From Elusimicrobiota bacterium (lineage in GTDB: Bacteria; Elusimicrobiota; Elusimicrobia; Elusimicrobiales; UBA9959): 64,000 nucleotides of DNA. The stretch is taken from contig WOVA01000004.1 in the NCBI GenBank assembly GCA_009773155.1, positions 38,902-102,901 on the forward strand, written 5' to 3'. The notes under the pieces were generated by a model. The model made no database searches, had not been told where the DNA came from, and saw only the letters and a list, made by a program, of their open reading frames with translations. This document shows, piece by piece, positions 1 through 9,046 of the stretch. Made by a program: the position numbers and the translations under genes. Position 1 is the stretch's first letter; each line of letters begins with the position of its first letter.

Positions 1-935
1 AGGGCGTAGTCGACCCCGATGCCGTAGCCCAGCGACTGGGCCGTGTAGATGCCCACGCCGAAGCTCCAGCCGCTGGCCTCGGTGAGGCCGAACCGGTCCA
101 GGGATTCGTCGTAGCTCTTGCCGAAATCGCTGGTGCCCGTATACCCCGCCCGGAAAGACACCTTGCCGACCTGCAGCAATTCCTCCGGCAGGCTGAACTC
201 CACGCCGCCGCCCAGGCTGGCCGCGCCGCGGTCGCTGTACTTCTTGTTCTCCACTACGAAAGTGAAGAAGGGGTTGGGAGAGAAGACGGCCCCCAGCCGC
301 TGTATCTGCACCACTTCCTTCTCGCTGCCGGAATAGTTCTGGCCGCTCCAGCCGAGGGAGAGCTTGCGCCCCAGCCGCAGCGAGGCGCCGAGGTCGAAGA
401 CGTAGTTCCGGTAGGACGCGCTGTGATTGTCCTCCAGCACGCTCTTGACCGAGGCGCCCAGCGAGAACCTCTCCAGGAAGAAGGACTTGGCCAGCGCCAG
501 CGTGGCGTAGGCGTTATTCACCTTGACGTCGGCGGAGTGCTGCCGTATGCCGGCGGAATCGCGCACGTCGAAATCCTCTATGCTGTAATAGGCGACGTTG
601 AGGCCGATGACCGACTGGCCTATCGGGTGGACATAGGCCAGGTACTGGCCGCCGTAGCCGCCGAACCAGCTGAGGTAGGAGAAGCTGAACTCGCGCAGCT
701 GCGAGGTGGCGATGCCCGCGGGGTTTATGTTAAGAGCCTCGGCGCCCTCCACCAGGGCCGCGCCTGAGTTGCCCAGCGCCTGCGCCCTGGGCGAGCCCGT
801 GGGGATCTTCATGAACACGGCCCCATAGGCGCCCGCGCTCGCGTCCGCGGCGCTGAGCGGCGCCGGCGGGCAGCAGAGCGCCGCCGCCAGCAGCGCCGCG
901 GGCAGCCCCGCATATGAACGTTTCATGTTCTTCAT
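1..935 (-). CDS. PorV/PorQ-like outer-membrane beta-barrel protein, 3' end cut by window edge
   Basis: This gene is absent from the ORF track because it runs off the left edge. Reading the minus strand from the ATG at 935-933 gives MKNMKRSYAG, a hydrophobic signal segment, then a mature part with GAYGAVFMKIPTGSPRAQAL and LNINPAGIAT. Glycine-rich amphipathic strands typical of PorV/PorQ-like barrels (FadL-like fold) follow. An alternative start is the ATG at 926. AAGGCGG lies a few bases before the first ATG as a ribosome site. It follows the FlgD-Ig-repeat surface protein gene by 29 bases, so the two are probably co-transcribed. A role in secretion or assembly of surface proteins is inferred from the family. 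The C-terminus is not visible. Confidence 0.75.
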   Translation of the reverse strand, partial: MKNMKRSYAGLPAALLAAALCCPPAPLSAADASAGAYGAVFMKIPTGSPRAQALGNSGAALVEGAEALNINPAGIATSQLREFSFSYLSWFGGYGGQYLAYVHPIGQSVIGLNVAYYSIEDFDVRDSAGIRQHSADVKVNNAYATLALAKSFFLERFSLGASVKSVLEDNHSASYRNYVFDLGASLRLGRKLSLGWSGQNYSGSEKEVVQIQRLGAVFSPNPFFTFVVENKKYSDRGAASLGGGVEFSLPEELLQVGKVSFRAGYTGTSDFGKSYDESLDRFGLTEASGWSFGVGIYTAQSLGYGIGVDYA

Positions 936-964
936 AAATTCCGCCTTTATCCCGGTTCACCGTC

Positions 965-3900
965 TTAGGGTATAAGTATCTTCTTCACGGTCTGGCAAAT
1001 TTCCATGGTGCCCTGCGTCGCCTCGAAGCGCAGCACGACGAAATAGACGCCCTGCGCCACGGCAGCGCCGGCCATGTTGACGCGCGGCCAGAAATGCTCC
1101 ACGGCATTGTCGCCCTCCTGGGCGCCGAAATCGTACTTATAGACCTGGTCGCCGGCCAGGTTGTACATCTTCAGGCTTATAGTGCCGCTTATCGGCGCCC
1201 AGAGCCTGAACCTGCCCGAGGTTCCGGTGTAAGGGTTGGGATAGAAGTAGGAGCCCGCCTGGAAATCCCCGCAGAGGTCGGCGACCCCGCCCTTGGTCAG
1301 CGGGATATTGGCGGTCACCACGTCGTCGGCCAGCGCCCCGGTATTGGCGACGGCGCCGGTGAGCGTGTTGATGTTGGACGTGTCGGTGGAGCCGTAGATC
1401 TGGAACACATAGGTGCCGTCGGGGACCCTGGTCAGCGTCAGGTCCGTGCCGTCCCAGTATTCCGTTATGGGCGTGCGGGCCGGCCGCACCCCTATGATGC
1501 GCTTGACTATGGTGCCGGAGACCTCCGCGCCGGGATCGGCCAGGTTGTGGCGGCCGGTGCCGGGCTTGTAGATTTTGGTCGCCACCTTCATCGCCTCCGA
1601 GACCTGGTAGGAGATGATGGCCGGGTTCTCCGCCGTCAGGGGGACTATCGAGACGTCGTAAATGCGCAGCGGGAATACGTCTATGGTCATCTGGGCCGTG
1701 GCGCGGGAGGTAAGCTGCGCCTGCAGGTCCTCGGCCATGATGCGCACGTTATAGGCGCCGCCCGGCACATAATTGCCGTTGTCGTCCTTGCCGTCCCAGT
1801 ATTCCTGGTAGATCATGTCGCCGTCGCGTATGCCGCCGCTGACTATATTGGCCTTCACCTTCATCGGGATGTCCAGCGTCAGGATCTGCACCGTGACCGA
1901 GCTCTGTCGGTTGAGCGCGTAGGTTATCTCGTAGGGAGGCAGCTTCACCACGTCGCTGGAATTATGCATGGCCGGGATATTCGGGATCACGTCGAAGCCG
2001 GAGAAGATTATCTGGCCGCGGGTCACGTCGATATAGCCGCTGACCCTGTCGGTGGCGTAGAGCATCTGGGCGCCGGCCGTGCCGCTGCTCTTGCCGACCA
2101 GCGTGAACGGGTAGCGGCCGTCGGGGACCAGGTACCCGTCCATGTCGCGGCCGTCCCAGTATTCCGTGATGCGGAAACGGCCGGGCCTGACGCCCGAAAC
2201 GCGGTAAACCGGGTCCGGCACACCGCTTTCCCAGGGCCAGTTATTGGCGGCTATGGTGGTGCCGGCCGGATAGACTTTCAGGTCCACCCACAGGGTCTGC
2301 GACATCTCGAAACTGACCGAGGCCAGGGCGGTGGTGCCGCCCAGCAGCGAGCCGCTGCGCACGTCCACTATGCGGAACATATTCACCGGGATTATTGCCG
2401 TGACCGTGGAGATCTTGGCCGAGGCGCAGAGCAGCGGATCGGTGGTGGCCAGCTCGGCCAGGTAGGTGCCGCTGGACACGTAGTTGCCGGCATTGTCCTT
2501 GCCGTCCCAGAGATCGCGGTTGGAGAAATTGGCGAAGCGCACCTCGTTCTGCACCAGCCGCCTCACCACCGTGACGCCGTCCATCGCCTTGATGGTCAGG
2601 TTCACCAGCGCGTCCCGCTGGGGCGTATAACGGAAATAGAACGGGTCCAGGCCGGCCGCGGTGGGGCTGGAGCCTATGACCGTGGAGGACGGCGTCAGCA
2701 GGTTGAGCGGCAGCCCCCGCGCGACCGGCACCACGCCGACCATGGTCTTGCTGGTCCTCACCGTCCAGCCGCCGGACGGCAGCTCGGCCCAGATGGCGTA
2801 GACATAATCGCCGTCGCAGACGGGTCTGCCGGCGGAATCGCGGCCGTCCCAGAAGGTGGAGACCGTCGTCCGCCTGTCCTTCTGCTCGGTCATCAGCCGC
2901 AGCAGCTGCCCGCTGGAGATGACCGGCGGAGAGGTGTTGATACCGGTGAAACTGGTGCCCGGCGAATAGATGCCGACATACACGGTGGCCGCCTCGGTCA
3001 GCATATAGCTGATGGTGGCCAGGTCCGTGGACGAGACGCCCAGCGGCTTTATGGCCACGTCGGTGATCTGGAGAGGGTCGAGCGAGATGAAGGTGGTGGC
3101 GCCCCAGGCTATGTCCCGGCCGAAAAAGTCGTAGCCCTCGGCGTTTATATAAGCCGCGTAAACGCCGGACGGCAGCATGCGGCCCTGGTTGTCCCGGCCG
3201 TCCCAGAAGTCGCCGTTGGTCAGCGTGCCGTCGGGCGTGCCCTCGCCCACCCTGGGCAGACCGTCGACGATGGTCCTGGCCAGGGGGCCGAAAGACGTGG
3301 CGCCGGTGGGGTATATCTTTATGGTGGTGGTGGCGTCCTTGGAGAGTCTGTAAAGGATATTGTACGGCTGGGCGGCCACCCCGGTTATCCTGCCGACGAC
3401 CGTCGGACTGGAGCGGACGGAGTGGACATTGATGACGTCCACGCTTATCGGGTACTGGCTCTCTCCGGGATAGGCCGCGGTCTTGGAGATGGAGATATTG
3501 CCGGCCTGCTGGCTGACCTCGTTGGTCTCGACCTTGACCCGGAAACCGTACTGACCGTTGGTCTTGCCGAAGATGCCGTTGATATTGTAGCTGCCGTCCC
3601 AGGCCGTGCAGTAATAGTGGCCGGCACCACCAACCGTCTGTATGCTTATAGCACCGGTGAGCTGGGAGCAGGTGCCTACATTGCTGATGTTGATGGTCTT
3701 GAGCGGCGGGGTGGAGGCCGGGTCCAGCGGATTGCCGCCGGGGCCGAACTTGAAGATCTCGTAATAGAGCTCGTTTACGCCGAAGGTGGTGGGGGTGCTG
3801 GGCACCACGCACTGTATCTGCGCGCAGAGCTTGAGGCAGCCGCCCGGGTATGCGGCGGCCGCCCTGGGCCGGTCGTATTCTATCTTGGCCGACCAGATAT

Positions 3901-4108
3901 TGGGGTCTCCGGTAGGGCCATTGGTAAAAAAAGAGTAATTGTTGCCGCTGGAGGCGCTGGGATCGGTGGTGGCGTTGCACCAGGAATTCGCCACCGAGGT
4001 GTCGTAACGAACTTGCATATCGGAAATATAGAGCTGCTGGGCCAGGGCCGGGGAAGCGGACAATAGCCCCGCCGCCGCGAGTATAGCCGCCAAAATCCTG
4101 TTTTTCAT
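965..4108 (-). CDS. Large secreted protein with FlgD-Ig-like repeats and a C-terminal sorting-like domain
   Basis: 1047 residues. A clear signal peptide (MKNRILAAILAAAGLLSASPALAQ) is followed by at least six copies of a repeat containing (Y/F)WDG(R/K)D..G..(V/L)P.G.Y, as in EYWDGKDDNGNYVPGGAY, spaced about 100 to 150 residues. This is the signature of FlgD Ig-like domains found in large surface proteins. The last ~90 residues (FYPNPYTG ... LKMYNLAGDQVYKYD ... GVYFVVLRFEA) resemble the beta-sandwich domains that act as secretion or anchoring signals in type IX-like systems. The PorV-like gene downstream fits that idea, but no other secretion component is visible here. Two long ORFs inside it (1094-4066 plus, 2241-3980 minus) are frame shadows. 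Confidence 0.8.
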   Translation of the reverse strand: MKNRILAAILAAAGLLSASPALAQQLYISDMQVRYDTSVANSWCNATTDPSASSGNNYSFFTNGPTGDPNIWSAKIEYDRPRAAAAYPGGCLKLCAQIQCVVPSTPTTFGVNELYYEIFKFGPGGNPLDPASTPPLKTINISNVGTCSQLTGAISIQTVGGAGHYYCTAWDGSYNINGIFGKTNGQYGFRVKVETNEVSQQAGNISISKTAAYPGESQYPISVDVINVHSVRSSPTVVGRITGVAAQPYNILYRLSKDATTTIKIYPTGATSFGPLARTIVDGLPRVGEGTPDGTLTNGDFWDGRDNQGRMLPSGVYAAYINAEGYDFFGRDIAWGATTFISLDPLQITDVAIKPLGVSSTDLATISYMLTEAATVYVGIYSPGTSFTGINTSPPVISSGQLLRLMTEQKDRRTTVSTFWDGRDSAGRPVCDGDYVYAIWAELPSGGWTVRTSKTMVGVVPVARGLPLNLLTPSSTVIGSSPTAAGLDPFYFRYTPQRDALVNLTIKAMDGVTVVRRLVQNEVRFANFSNRDLWDGKDNAGNYVSSGTYLAELATTDPLLCASAKISTVTAIIPVNMFRIVDVRSGSLLGGTTALASVSFEMSQTLWVDLKVYPAGTTIAANNWPWESGVPDPVYRVSGVRPGRFRITEYWDGRDMDGYLVPDGRYPFTLVGKSSGTAGAQMLYATDRVSGYIDVTRGQIIFSGFDVIPNIPAMHNSSDVVKLPPYEITYALNRQSSVTVQILTLDIPMKVKANIVSGGIRDGDMIYQEYWDGKDDNGNYVPGGAYNVRIMAEDLQAQLTSRATAQMTIDVFPLRIYDVSIVPLTAENPAIISYQVSEAMKVATKIYKPGTGRHNLADPGAEVSGTIVKRIIGVRPARTPITEYWDGTDLTLTRVPDGTYVFQIYGSTDTSNINTLTGAVANTGALADDVVTANIPLTKGGVADLCGDFQAGSYFYPNPYTGTSGRFRLWAPISGTISLKMYNLAGDQVYKYDFGAQEGDNAVEHFWPRVNMAGAAVAQGVYFVVLRFEATQGTMEICQTVKKILIP

Positions 4109-4128
4109 AATCTCAGGCTCCGTAAAAA

Positions 4129-4214
4129 GGGGACATAATACTTAATTCCCCTCTGTTTTCTCTGCTCAGATCCGTTGTCCATCCCGATACAAGGGAATTA
4201 AGTATTGTGTCCCC
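4129..4214. repeat. Intergenic inverted repeat with GGGGAC/GTCCCC ends (REP-like)
   Basis: The left arm begins GGGGACATAATACTTAATTC and the right arm ends GAATTAAGTATTGTGTCCCC; they pair over about 20 bases around a ~40-base centre. It lies between the surface-protein start and the end of the next gene. It shares its GGGGAC...GTCCCC ends with elements at 10280, 24223 and 60847 and with short palindromes inside genes. The form resembles repeats mobilised by REP-associated tyrosine transposases, but no transposase is encoded in the window. Confidence 0.75.
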
Positions 4215-4253
4215 TTAATATCCCGTAATTCTCGCATTTTGACGTCTCGTCAA

Positions 4254-6023
4254 TCAATACAACTTCACGCCGCTTTTCCTGAGTTCCAGCAGCGAGGAAT
4301 CCCGGGCTTTCTCCAGAGTCCAGAACTCCTTGCCGGCCGGTCGTATAACTCCCGGCACCTGGGGCGGCAGTGCCGCTGTTCCGTCCAGCCAGAAGCCCTC
4401 TACGGCGGGGCCCATATCCCTTGAAGCGGATTTCCTAAAACCCTGATGGGTGAAATCGTATATGCCCAGGGCGCCGCTGCCGTCAAGGACCCAGAGCCGG
4501 CCGCCGGCCCATTGCATGGCCTTTACGGTCTTGACGCCTTTTATCTCGTAGCTGGCGAGCGCCCCCCTGGCCGGGTCGGGGCCGTGGCGGTAGAACAGGC
4601 CCGAGGCGGCGTCGAAGGACCAGAGGCTGTGGCCGTCGTGGGCCAGGCCCTGCGGCGCGGGGCCGGGGGTGCGGACGCTGTCGAGTTCGCGGCCGGAGAC
4701 GGCTTCCTTGCGCACCAGCCGGAGCTGGGCCAGGTCCAGCGCCCAGACCGAGCCGGGCACGGGAGCCGCGGCGGCGGCGCGCAAAGGAACGGCGGCGGAC
4801 CCATCCAGGCGCCTGAGCGTGGCCATATCCTTGCGGTCCCTGAGGACCAGGCCGCTCTCCCAGTCGGCCAGCCAGAGGCCCTCCTCGGAGCCTGCTATAT
4901 AAGATACTCCTTTAAGGTCCAGGGGCCAGGACTGCAGCAGGGTGAAATGGGGTTTGGAGCGGTAATCGCGGATATAGAAAGCGGCGCCCGCCAGCAGCAG
5001 CAGGGCGGCGCCGGCCATCATGAAAGCGCGGCGCAGGCCGCGGGTCCGCTCTACCGGGCCGGAGGGAGTGGCGACGAAGACCTTGGGCAGCTCGACGCCC
5101 TTGAGCGCGTATAGCTGCAGTACCTGCGTGACTTTCTGCGACCACTCGGAGGAATCTTTCAGGACCTTTGTGAGCCCCTCGGCGTAGCCGAGCCCCTTCT
5201 CTTCCTCGCCGCGCAGCTTCTCCAGCCAGGCCTGGCGCTCGGAGCGCAGGCGCTCCTCCCAGACGGCGAATTCCTGGCGATGGGTCTCCCAGACCGAGCG
5301 CTCGCGCTCCCAGAGTTCCTTCCACTGGGTACGCTCGGCGTCCCAGGCGGACCTGGCGGCGGAGAGCTCTTCGGCCATCCCGGAATTCTTGCGCTCCAGC
5401 TCCTTGATCCGGCGGGCGGCCTCGGCGCGCTCCTTGCGCTCGGCCAGCAGCTCGGAGAGCGTGGCTTCTACGGCGGCCTTGGCGTCGGAAAGTCGCTTCT
5501 CCAGCGCGGCGGCGGCGTCGCGCAGACCGGCGGACTCCACGTTGGTCTCGCCGTGCTTGCGGCGATGCTCGTCGCGCTCGCGGGTCAGGGCCTCTATCCG
5601 GGCGCCCAGCTCGCGCAGCTCGTGCTTGCTCCTCTCGAGCACCTCCTGCAGCAGGCGCACCTCCTTGTGATGGGAGGCCTTCTGCTCGCGGAGCACCTTG
5701 CGGGTCTCCTCCAGGTTCAGGGCGGTATTGAGCTGCTCGGTGACCAGCTTCTCGCGGGCCTCCGTGTAATGCTGTTTGAGCTCGGCCAGGTGGGCGCGGG
5801 TCTCCGTAAGCTGGAAGGAGAGGTCGCGGAGATTGAGCTCCTTGGCGGAGAGCAGGCGCTCCCAGTCGGCCTGGGCCTTGCCGTAATTATCCTTGAGGAA
5901 CCGGACGGTCTCGACCGAGGATTCGCGCATCTCGGGCATGGGCGGCGCCGTCGGAGGCAGGTCCGTCCCCGAAACGCGCTTCCAGACCTCGGATATTCTC
6001 TTGTCCAGCTCGGAATTTTCCAT
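4254..6023 (-). CDS. Coiled-coil, single-pass membrane protein with a C-terminal propeller-like domain
   Basis: 589 residues, not recognised as a named family. Residues ~40-310 are a long charged coiled coil rich in Glu, Arg, Leu and Ala. A single hydrophobic segment follows at about 330-350 (FMMAGAALLLLAGAAFYI). The rest has repeated short strands such as LWLADWESGLVLRDRKD and SVWALDLAQLRLVRKE that suggest a beta-propeller. A cytoplasmic coiled coil with a periplasmic propeller is inferred from the order of segments. There is no good Shine-Dalgarno before the ATG (GCGGCCTTTTATG). A TAGAAT -10-like hexamer sits ~40 bases upstream without a clear -35. It stands alone between a repeat and the next PorV-like gene. 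Confidence 0.7.
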   Translation of the reverse strand: MENSELDKRISEVWKRVSGTDLPPTAPPMPEMRESSVETVRFLKDNYGKAQADWERLLSAKELNLRDLSFQLTETRAHLAELKQHYTEAREKLVTEQLNTALNLEETRKVLREQKASHHKEVRLLQEVLERSKHELRELGARIEALTRERDEHRRKHGETNVESAGLRDAAAALEKRLSDAKAAVEATLSELLAERKERAEAARRIKELERKNSGMAEELSAARSAWDAERTQWKELWERERSVWETHRQEFAVWEERLRSERQAWLEKLRGEEEKGLGYAEGLTKVLKDSSEWSQKVTQVLQLYALKGVELPKVFVATPSGPVERTRGLRRAFMMAGAALLLLAGAAFYIRDYRSKPHFTLLQSWPLDLKGVSYIAGSEEGLWLADWESGLVLRDRKDMATLRRLDGSAAVPLRAAAAAPVPGSVWALDLAQLRLVRKEAVSGRELDSVRTPGPAPQGLAHDGHSLWSFDAASGLFYRHGPDPARGALASYEIKGVKTVKAMQWAGGRLWVLDGSGALGIYDFTHQGFRKSASRDMGPAVEGFWLDGTAALPPQVPGVIRPAGKEFWTLEKARDSSLLELRKSGVKLY

Positions 6024-6153
6024 AAAAGGCCGCGGGCTGCTGGCCCGGCGGTCACATTATTCTACAAGGGAAGCCGTTAAGGGGCGGTGAAATAATTGTG
6101 AACAAAAAGTTACAGTTGCGCTAAACCAGACGGCCAGGCTATGCCTTGTGCCG

Positions 6154-7566
6154 CTATTTTCCCATCAGCGACTGCAGTTCCACCGTGGCCCGGCTGATAT
6201 CTATGCCCGAATCCTGGTACTGGCCTATGACCCGGCCCAGCGCGGCCCGCAGGCTCTCGGGCGGGGCTCCCCCCCCCTTCATCTTCAGGTAGGCCTCGAA
6301 ATCAAGGCTGAACTGGTAGGAGAGCTGGGTCAGCTTGTCCTTACGGCGCTTCTCTTCCAGCGCCTTCAGCTCGGCCGCGGCGCGGCGCTGGCGCTCCAGG
6401 GCGTCCTCCACGCGCCGCTTCTGGTCGCCGGCCATCGCGGCGCGCTCGGACTCGGAGGCGAACATCGAGTTGAGCGAGACGAACTCCCGGCGCAGGAAAT
6501 CCAGCTCGTCCTTGAGGGCCCGCTCGCGCAGCGAGGCCTCGTCGAGGGCCGACAGCAGGTCGCGCCGGTACTTCATCTCCCTCTGCAGGAGGTTCTCCCA
6601 CTCGCGCGAGGCGTCCCTGTCGCCGAAGCGCAGGTTGAGCGTCAGCGCGTGGCCGACGCCCTGCCCGCCGCTGAGCGGCAGCATGAAGGCGTAGGAGAAG
6701 TCGGACTCGGCCAGCCGCCAGCCGGCGCCCAGCGCCAGCAGCGACGAGGCGTCGCCCAGGTGCAGCCCTCCCCTGGCCAGCAGCGCGCCGCGCCTGAGAA
6801 AATGCCAGGCCCGCTCCGCGCCGGAACTGAGCGTGTAGGTGACGCCCTGCCCGGCGGAATCGGAACGGCGGGTAAAGTCCATGGCCAGCCGGTAATGCCT
6901 GGCCTCCTGGGCGGCGCCCAGCTTGTAGATCCTGGGAGAGTTGTCCGCCAGCGTGCCGGTCTCGAAAGAGGGATTGCCCAGGTTCAGTATCGAGAAGCCG
7001 TAGGATATCCCCTCTTCCCCCCTGTACACCGCGCCCAGGTCCAGCCCGGGATTGCTGACCGCTTCCTCGCTGGGGATATGCGTAAGCTGCTGCATCCTGA
7101 AATTGACGCCCAGGTCCAGCGAGCCGCCGGAGACGCGCATCAGCTGCCAGCTGGACCAGCCCAGCGCGATGTCGCGCTGGCGGGCCGGATCAGGGCGGCT
7201 TTGTCCGCTGTCGGTGCCCGGAGCTCTGCGACGGGCCAGCGAGCCGGTGCGGTAGCGCACGGCCCCCGTGAAGGTCCCCTGCCGGCCCTTCAGCAGCAGC
7301 GGATGGCGCAGGTCGAAGGAGTAGTCGCTGAAATCGTAAGGCCCGCTGGGCAGGCGTAAGGACGACAGGTAATGGGCGCCGGCGACGGTCTTGCGGGTAC
7401 TGCCGGCCGCGGCGGGGTTGAGCAGGCCGTGGCCGTCCAGGACCGAACCCGACCAGGCCATGGCCGCCTGGTCCGCGCCCAGGCCGACGTCCTCGAAGAC
7501 CGCGGACGCGGGAGGGGCCGCCAGCGTCAGGGCCAGCAGGACCGTGAAGAGCGGTTTATTTCGCAT
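6154..7566 (-). CDS. PorV-like barrel with C-terminal coiled coil and an in-frame repeat insertion
   Basis: The ORF track starts at 7707, but the signal peptide MRNKPLFTVLLALTLAAPPASA begins at 7566, giving about 470 residues and an 11-base overlap with the upstream cyclase gene. The N-terminal two thirds (DQAAMAWSGSVLDGHGLLNP ...) look like the PorV/PorQ barrel at the window start. The C-terminal third (YRRDLLSALDEASLRERALKDELDF ... LEEKRRKDKLTQL) is a coiled coil. Between two barrel strands sits RRRAPGTDSGQSRPDPARQ, the translation of a 55-base repeat that also occurs in the FtsX-like gene. Placement after the cyclase genes suggests co-transcription; its function is unknown. Confidence 0.7.
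   Translation of the reverse strand: MRNKPLFTVLLALTLAAPPASAVFEDVGLGADQAAMAWSGSVLDGHGLLNPAAAGSTRKTVAGAHYLSSLRLPSGPYDFSDYSFDLRHPLLLKGRQGTFTGAVRYRTGSLARRRAPGTDSGQSRPDPARQRDIALGWSSWQLMRVSGGSLDLGVNFRMQQLTHIPSEEAVSNPGLDLGAVYRGEEGISYGFSILNLGNPSFETGTLADNSPRIYKLGAAQEARHYRLAMDFTRRSDSAGQGVTYTLSSGAERAWHFLRRGALLARGGLHLGDASSLLALGAGWRLAESDFSYAFMLPLSGGQGVGHALTLNLRFGDRDASREWENLLQREMKYRRDLLSALDEASLRERALKDELDFLRREFVSLNSMFASESERAAMAGDQKRRVEDALERQRRAAAELKALEEKRRKDKLTQLSYQFSLDFEAYLKMKGGGAPPESLRAALGRVIGQYQDSGIDISRATVELQSLMGK
7183..7237. repeat. 55-base coding repeat, family B copy 1 (inside PorV-like gene)
   Basis: Runs from GGCCGGATCAGGGCGGCTTT to CTGCGACGGGCC. The copy at 14173-14227 has the same length and differs at only a few bases. 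Related stretches occur at ~15583-15628 and, inverted, at ~57139-57175. The coding strand reads RAPGTDSGQSRPDPA here and RAPGTDCGQSRPDPA in the FtsX-like gene, so both keep the same frame. Confidence 0.85.
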
Positions 7567-9046
7567 CGGGCGCGGCCTCCGCCGCCTTTTCGTCGAACAG
7601 CATGATGGACCCCCGGCCGCCGGACTTGACCTTGTAGAGCGCCTCGTCGGCCTTGCGCAGCAGTTCCTCGGTGGACGAGGCGTCGTGCGGGAACACCGAG
7701 ATGCCAACGCTCAGCGACACCTGCAGCTCGCGGTTGCGGGAGAACGGCACCGGGATCTTGAGGTCGCGTATCTCAGCGGCCAGGCGCTCGCAGAGTTTCC
7801 TGGCGTCGAAGGCGCCGGTCTCGGGCAGCAGTATGAGTATCTCGTCGCCGCCGTAGCGGCAGGGGAAGTCGATCTTGCGGAGGTTGCCCAATATGACGCG
7901 GCCGACCTCCTTGAGCACCTTGTCGCCGATCTGGTGGCCGTAGGTGTCGTTGATCTCCTTGAAATAGTCGAGGTCTATCCAGGCCAGCGCCATCGGCTTG
8001 CGCGAGCGCTCGGCGCGGTAGAACTCCTCCTGGAAGCGCTGCATGAAATACCTGCGCAGCGGCAGCCTGGTCAGCTCGTCGTGCAGCGAGAGCTCCTCCA
8101 CCTTGTCGAAGAGCTTCACGTTGTCAACGGCCAGCGCGATCTGTCCGGCGAAGGACTTCAGCATCGAAAGGTCGGCGGGGTCTATCTTGTGCTGCGAAAG
8201 TATGTTGTCGACTATCAGCAGGCCGATGGTGGAGCCCTGCACGACCAGCGGCAGGTACAGCACGCATTCGCGGTAGCGGTCCATGAAAGCGCCGGTGCTC
8301 TTGCCCAGCACTATATCGGCGAAGCGGTGCGCGCCCGGCTCCAGCGGTATCTCGTCGTAGGAGATGCTTTTGACCTGGCCGCGGATGTCGGCGCTGTACT
8401 CGCCCTTGAGCTTATTGGCGCCCTTGTCGATGAGGTAGAGGCGCACGCGGTCGAAGCCGAAATATTTCTGTACGCCGGTCAGGATATGCTTGAAGCTCTC
8501 GCGCACGCGTATGGAGGTGGCGAAGATCTCGGTCAGCTCGGCCACGGCGGCCATGCCGCGCTCGTGGCGGCGGGAGAGTTCGGCGTATTCGGCGCGGTAG
8601 TAATGCCTCACCAGGTTCCGGACCATGGTCTGCGCGCCCTGGCGCTCGCGGTCGCGGAAGCCGCGCTTGCCGTGCAGCCGCTCGGCGCGGATGACGCCGG
8701 AGCGCTGCGGCCCGGGGACGCCGGCCTGGCCTTCCAGCGAGAACGGGATATAGAGATGGTGCATGCCGGGCAGGCGCGCCGCGTGCGAGCGGCCGCGCAG
8801 TATGGCCTGGCCCAGCGGAGAGGCCTGGTCCAAGCGGATGTTCTCCTCGTGCTCGAAGACGAGGCCGTGCTTGTAGCGCAGCTTCAGGCCCAGCAGCGAC
8901 TTCTTGAGGTCCGGCTCGAAGAACGCCACTCCGTCCAGGGAATAGGCCGCGGCCAGTTCCCTGAGCAGGTGGCCGAAGAAGGCGTTGGGCCCGGTCAGGA
9001 CCGCCTTCTCCAGTTCTTCGTAGATATCGTGCTCTTTCTTTTTCAT
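7556..9046 (-). CDS. GAF-GGDEF diguanylate cyclase
   Basis: The start is the ATG at 9046, which overlaps the TGA of the gene before it (TGATG); the ORF track's longer start lies in that gene. 496 residues. Residues ~1-150 are an uncharacterised GAF-like region. A GAF domain follows (ELTEIFATSIRVRESFKHIL ... GLLIVDNILSQHKI), then a GGDEF domain with DELTRLPLRRYF and YGGDEILILLPE. The catalytic motif reads GGDEI rather than GGDEF. RKID, five residues before it, matches the RxxD inhibitory site, suggesting a c-di-GMP-making enzyme with product inhibition. No transmembrane segment is seen, so it should be cytosolic. Coupling to the binding-protein-like gene suggests they work together. Confidence 0.88.
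   Translation of the reverse strand: MKKKEHDIYEELEKAVLTGPNAFFGHLLRELAAAYSLDGVAFFEPDLKKSLLGLKLRYKHGLVFEHEENIRLDQASPLGQAILRGRSHAARLPGMHHLYIPFSLEGQAGVPGPQRSGVIRAERLHGKRGFRDRERQGAQTMVRNLVRHYYRAEYAELSRRHERGMAAVAELTEIFATSIRVRESFKHILTGVQKYFGFDRVRLYLIDKGANKLKGEYSADIRGQVKSISYDEIPLEPGAHRFADIVLGKSTGAFMDRYRECVLYLPLVVQGSTIGLLIVDNILSQHKIDPADLSMLKSFAGQIALAVDNVKLFDKVEELSLHDELTRLPLRRYFMQRFQEEFYRAERSRKPMALAWIDLDYFKEINDTYGHQIGDKVLKEVGRVILGNLRKIDFPCRYGGDEILILLPETGAFDARKLCERLAAEIRDLKIPVPFSRNRELQVSLSVGISVFPHDASSTEELLRKADEALYKVKSGGRGSIMLFDEKAAEAAPDAK

Noticed and set aside
730-960. 76-residue minus-strand ORF at the left
   Set aside because: Alternative frame of the partial PorV-like gene, which has the signal peptide and barrel pattern.
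2241-3980. 579-residue minus-strand ORF
   Set aside because: Second frame of the same gene; Arg/Gln/His-rich translation without domain features.
1094-4066. 990-residue plus-strand ORF over the surface-protein gene
   Set aside because: Shadow of the minus-strand FlgD-Ig-repeat gene: His/Gly/Val-rich, no family, no ribosome site.
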